From positions 1 through 5,508 of the forward strand of contig JAYEIH010000013.1 of assembly GCA_034659995.1 (NCBI GenBank): DNA of 5,508 bases, written 5' to 3'. The position numbers and the translations under genes were made by a program. Every line of letters starts with the position of its first letter. Positions within the stretch are counted from its first letter, which is position 1. Origin of the DNA: JAYEIH01 sp034659995. Lineage in GTDB: Archaea > Methanobacteriota_B > Thermococci > Methanofastidiosales > B48-G16. Positions 5,360 to 5,508 of the stretch are shown here, piece by piece. The notes under the pieces were generated by a model. That model ran no database searches, was not told the DNA's origin, and worked only from the letters and a program-made list of their open reading frames with translations.

Positions 5360-5508
5360 TAGCATCCGGAACATTTGACAGACTCCACAAAGGACACAAA
5401 TTTTTCTTGAAAAAGGCGTTTGAATACGGGTATGTGCTCATAGGACTTACGGATGATGAAATGGTAAAAAACAAGAAAAACGCAGATAGGATATGGCGTT
5501 TTAGCAAA
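5347..5508 (+). CDS. coaD: Archaeal-type phosphopantetheine adenylyltransferase (3' partial)
   Basis: This frame runs off the right edge; 54 codons are visible. The start is GTG, overlapping the thioredoxin-like gene by 13 nt; no ATG is available near the N-terminus. The protein opens MEKIIASGTFDRLHKGHK, the nucleotidyltransferase signature with a T/HxGH motif (H14-K-G-H17) that binds ATP. It continues FFLKKAFEYG, then IGLTDDEMVKNKK (32-44), typical of the archaeal phosphopantetheine adenylyltransferase family (COG1019) more than of FAD synthetase RibL or glycerol-3-phosphate cytidylyltransferase, which share the fold. The reaction would be 4'-phosphopantetheine plus ATP giving dephospho-CoA, the penultimate step of CoA synthesis, in the cytoplasm. 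Archaeal members are about 150-160 aa, so roughly two-thirds are missing. The link to the upstream exported protein seems to be transcriptional only. Confidence 0.85.
   Translation, partial: MEKIIASGTFDRLHKGHKFFLKKAFEYGYVLIGLTDDEMVKNKKNADRIWRFSK

Noticed and set aside
5307..5507. 66-aa minus-strand ORF at the right edge
   Set aside because: It is antisense to the clear GTFDRLHKGH nucleotidyltransferase motif on the + strand.

Overview
The window appears to come from an archaeon, most likely euryarchaeal. The evidence is an FAU-1 family RNA-binding protein/ribonuclease (archaeal RNase E/G-like N-terminus plus DUF402), the start of a phosphopantetheine adenylyltransferase resembling the archaeal type, TATA-box promoters about 26 nt upstream of two start codons, and oligo-T terminators. 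The DNA is A+T-rich. Isoleucine is often ATA and arginine mostly AGA/AGG, a bias common in thermophilic archaea. I cannot name the genus. All genes are on the + strand and packed tightly.

Layout. (1) Positions 3-302 hold the C-terminal ATPase half of a histidine kinase whose N-terminus lies off the left edge; a T-run follows. (2) A 130-nt gap carries a promoter for the next unit. (3) Positions 433-4355 look like a four-gene operon. It contains an unknown protein with a coiled coil and possible winged helix, then FAU-1, a 115-aa helical protein of unknown function, and a secreted, membrane-anchored beta-propeller/TPR protein. Junctions are a 26-nt overlap, 0 nt and 1 nt. (4) At 4356-4426 a strong oligo-T terminator is followed by a second TATA box. 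(5) Positions 4427-5359 encode a secreted, C-terminally anchored protein made of three tandem thioredoxin-like domains, only the first with a CxxC. (6) Overlapping its end by 13 nt, a GTG-started coaD-like gene begins at 5347 and runs off the right edge.

Two functional themes are visible. The first is cytoplasmic RNA or nucleotide handling: FAU-1 and its two uncharacterised operon partners. The second is the cell surface: two adjacent exported proteins with similar signal peptides and single C-terminal membrane anchors. One is a cysteine-containing propeller/TPR scaffold and the other a thiol-disulfide oxidoreductase-like protein, so a client-enzyme relation is possible but only inferred. The most distinctive elements are the triple-thioredoxin protein, the eight-repeat propeller-TPR-anchor protein and the unknown genes flanking FAU-1. 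I see no mobile element, CRISPR array, tRNA or rRNA.
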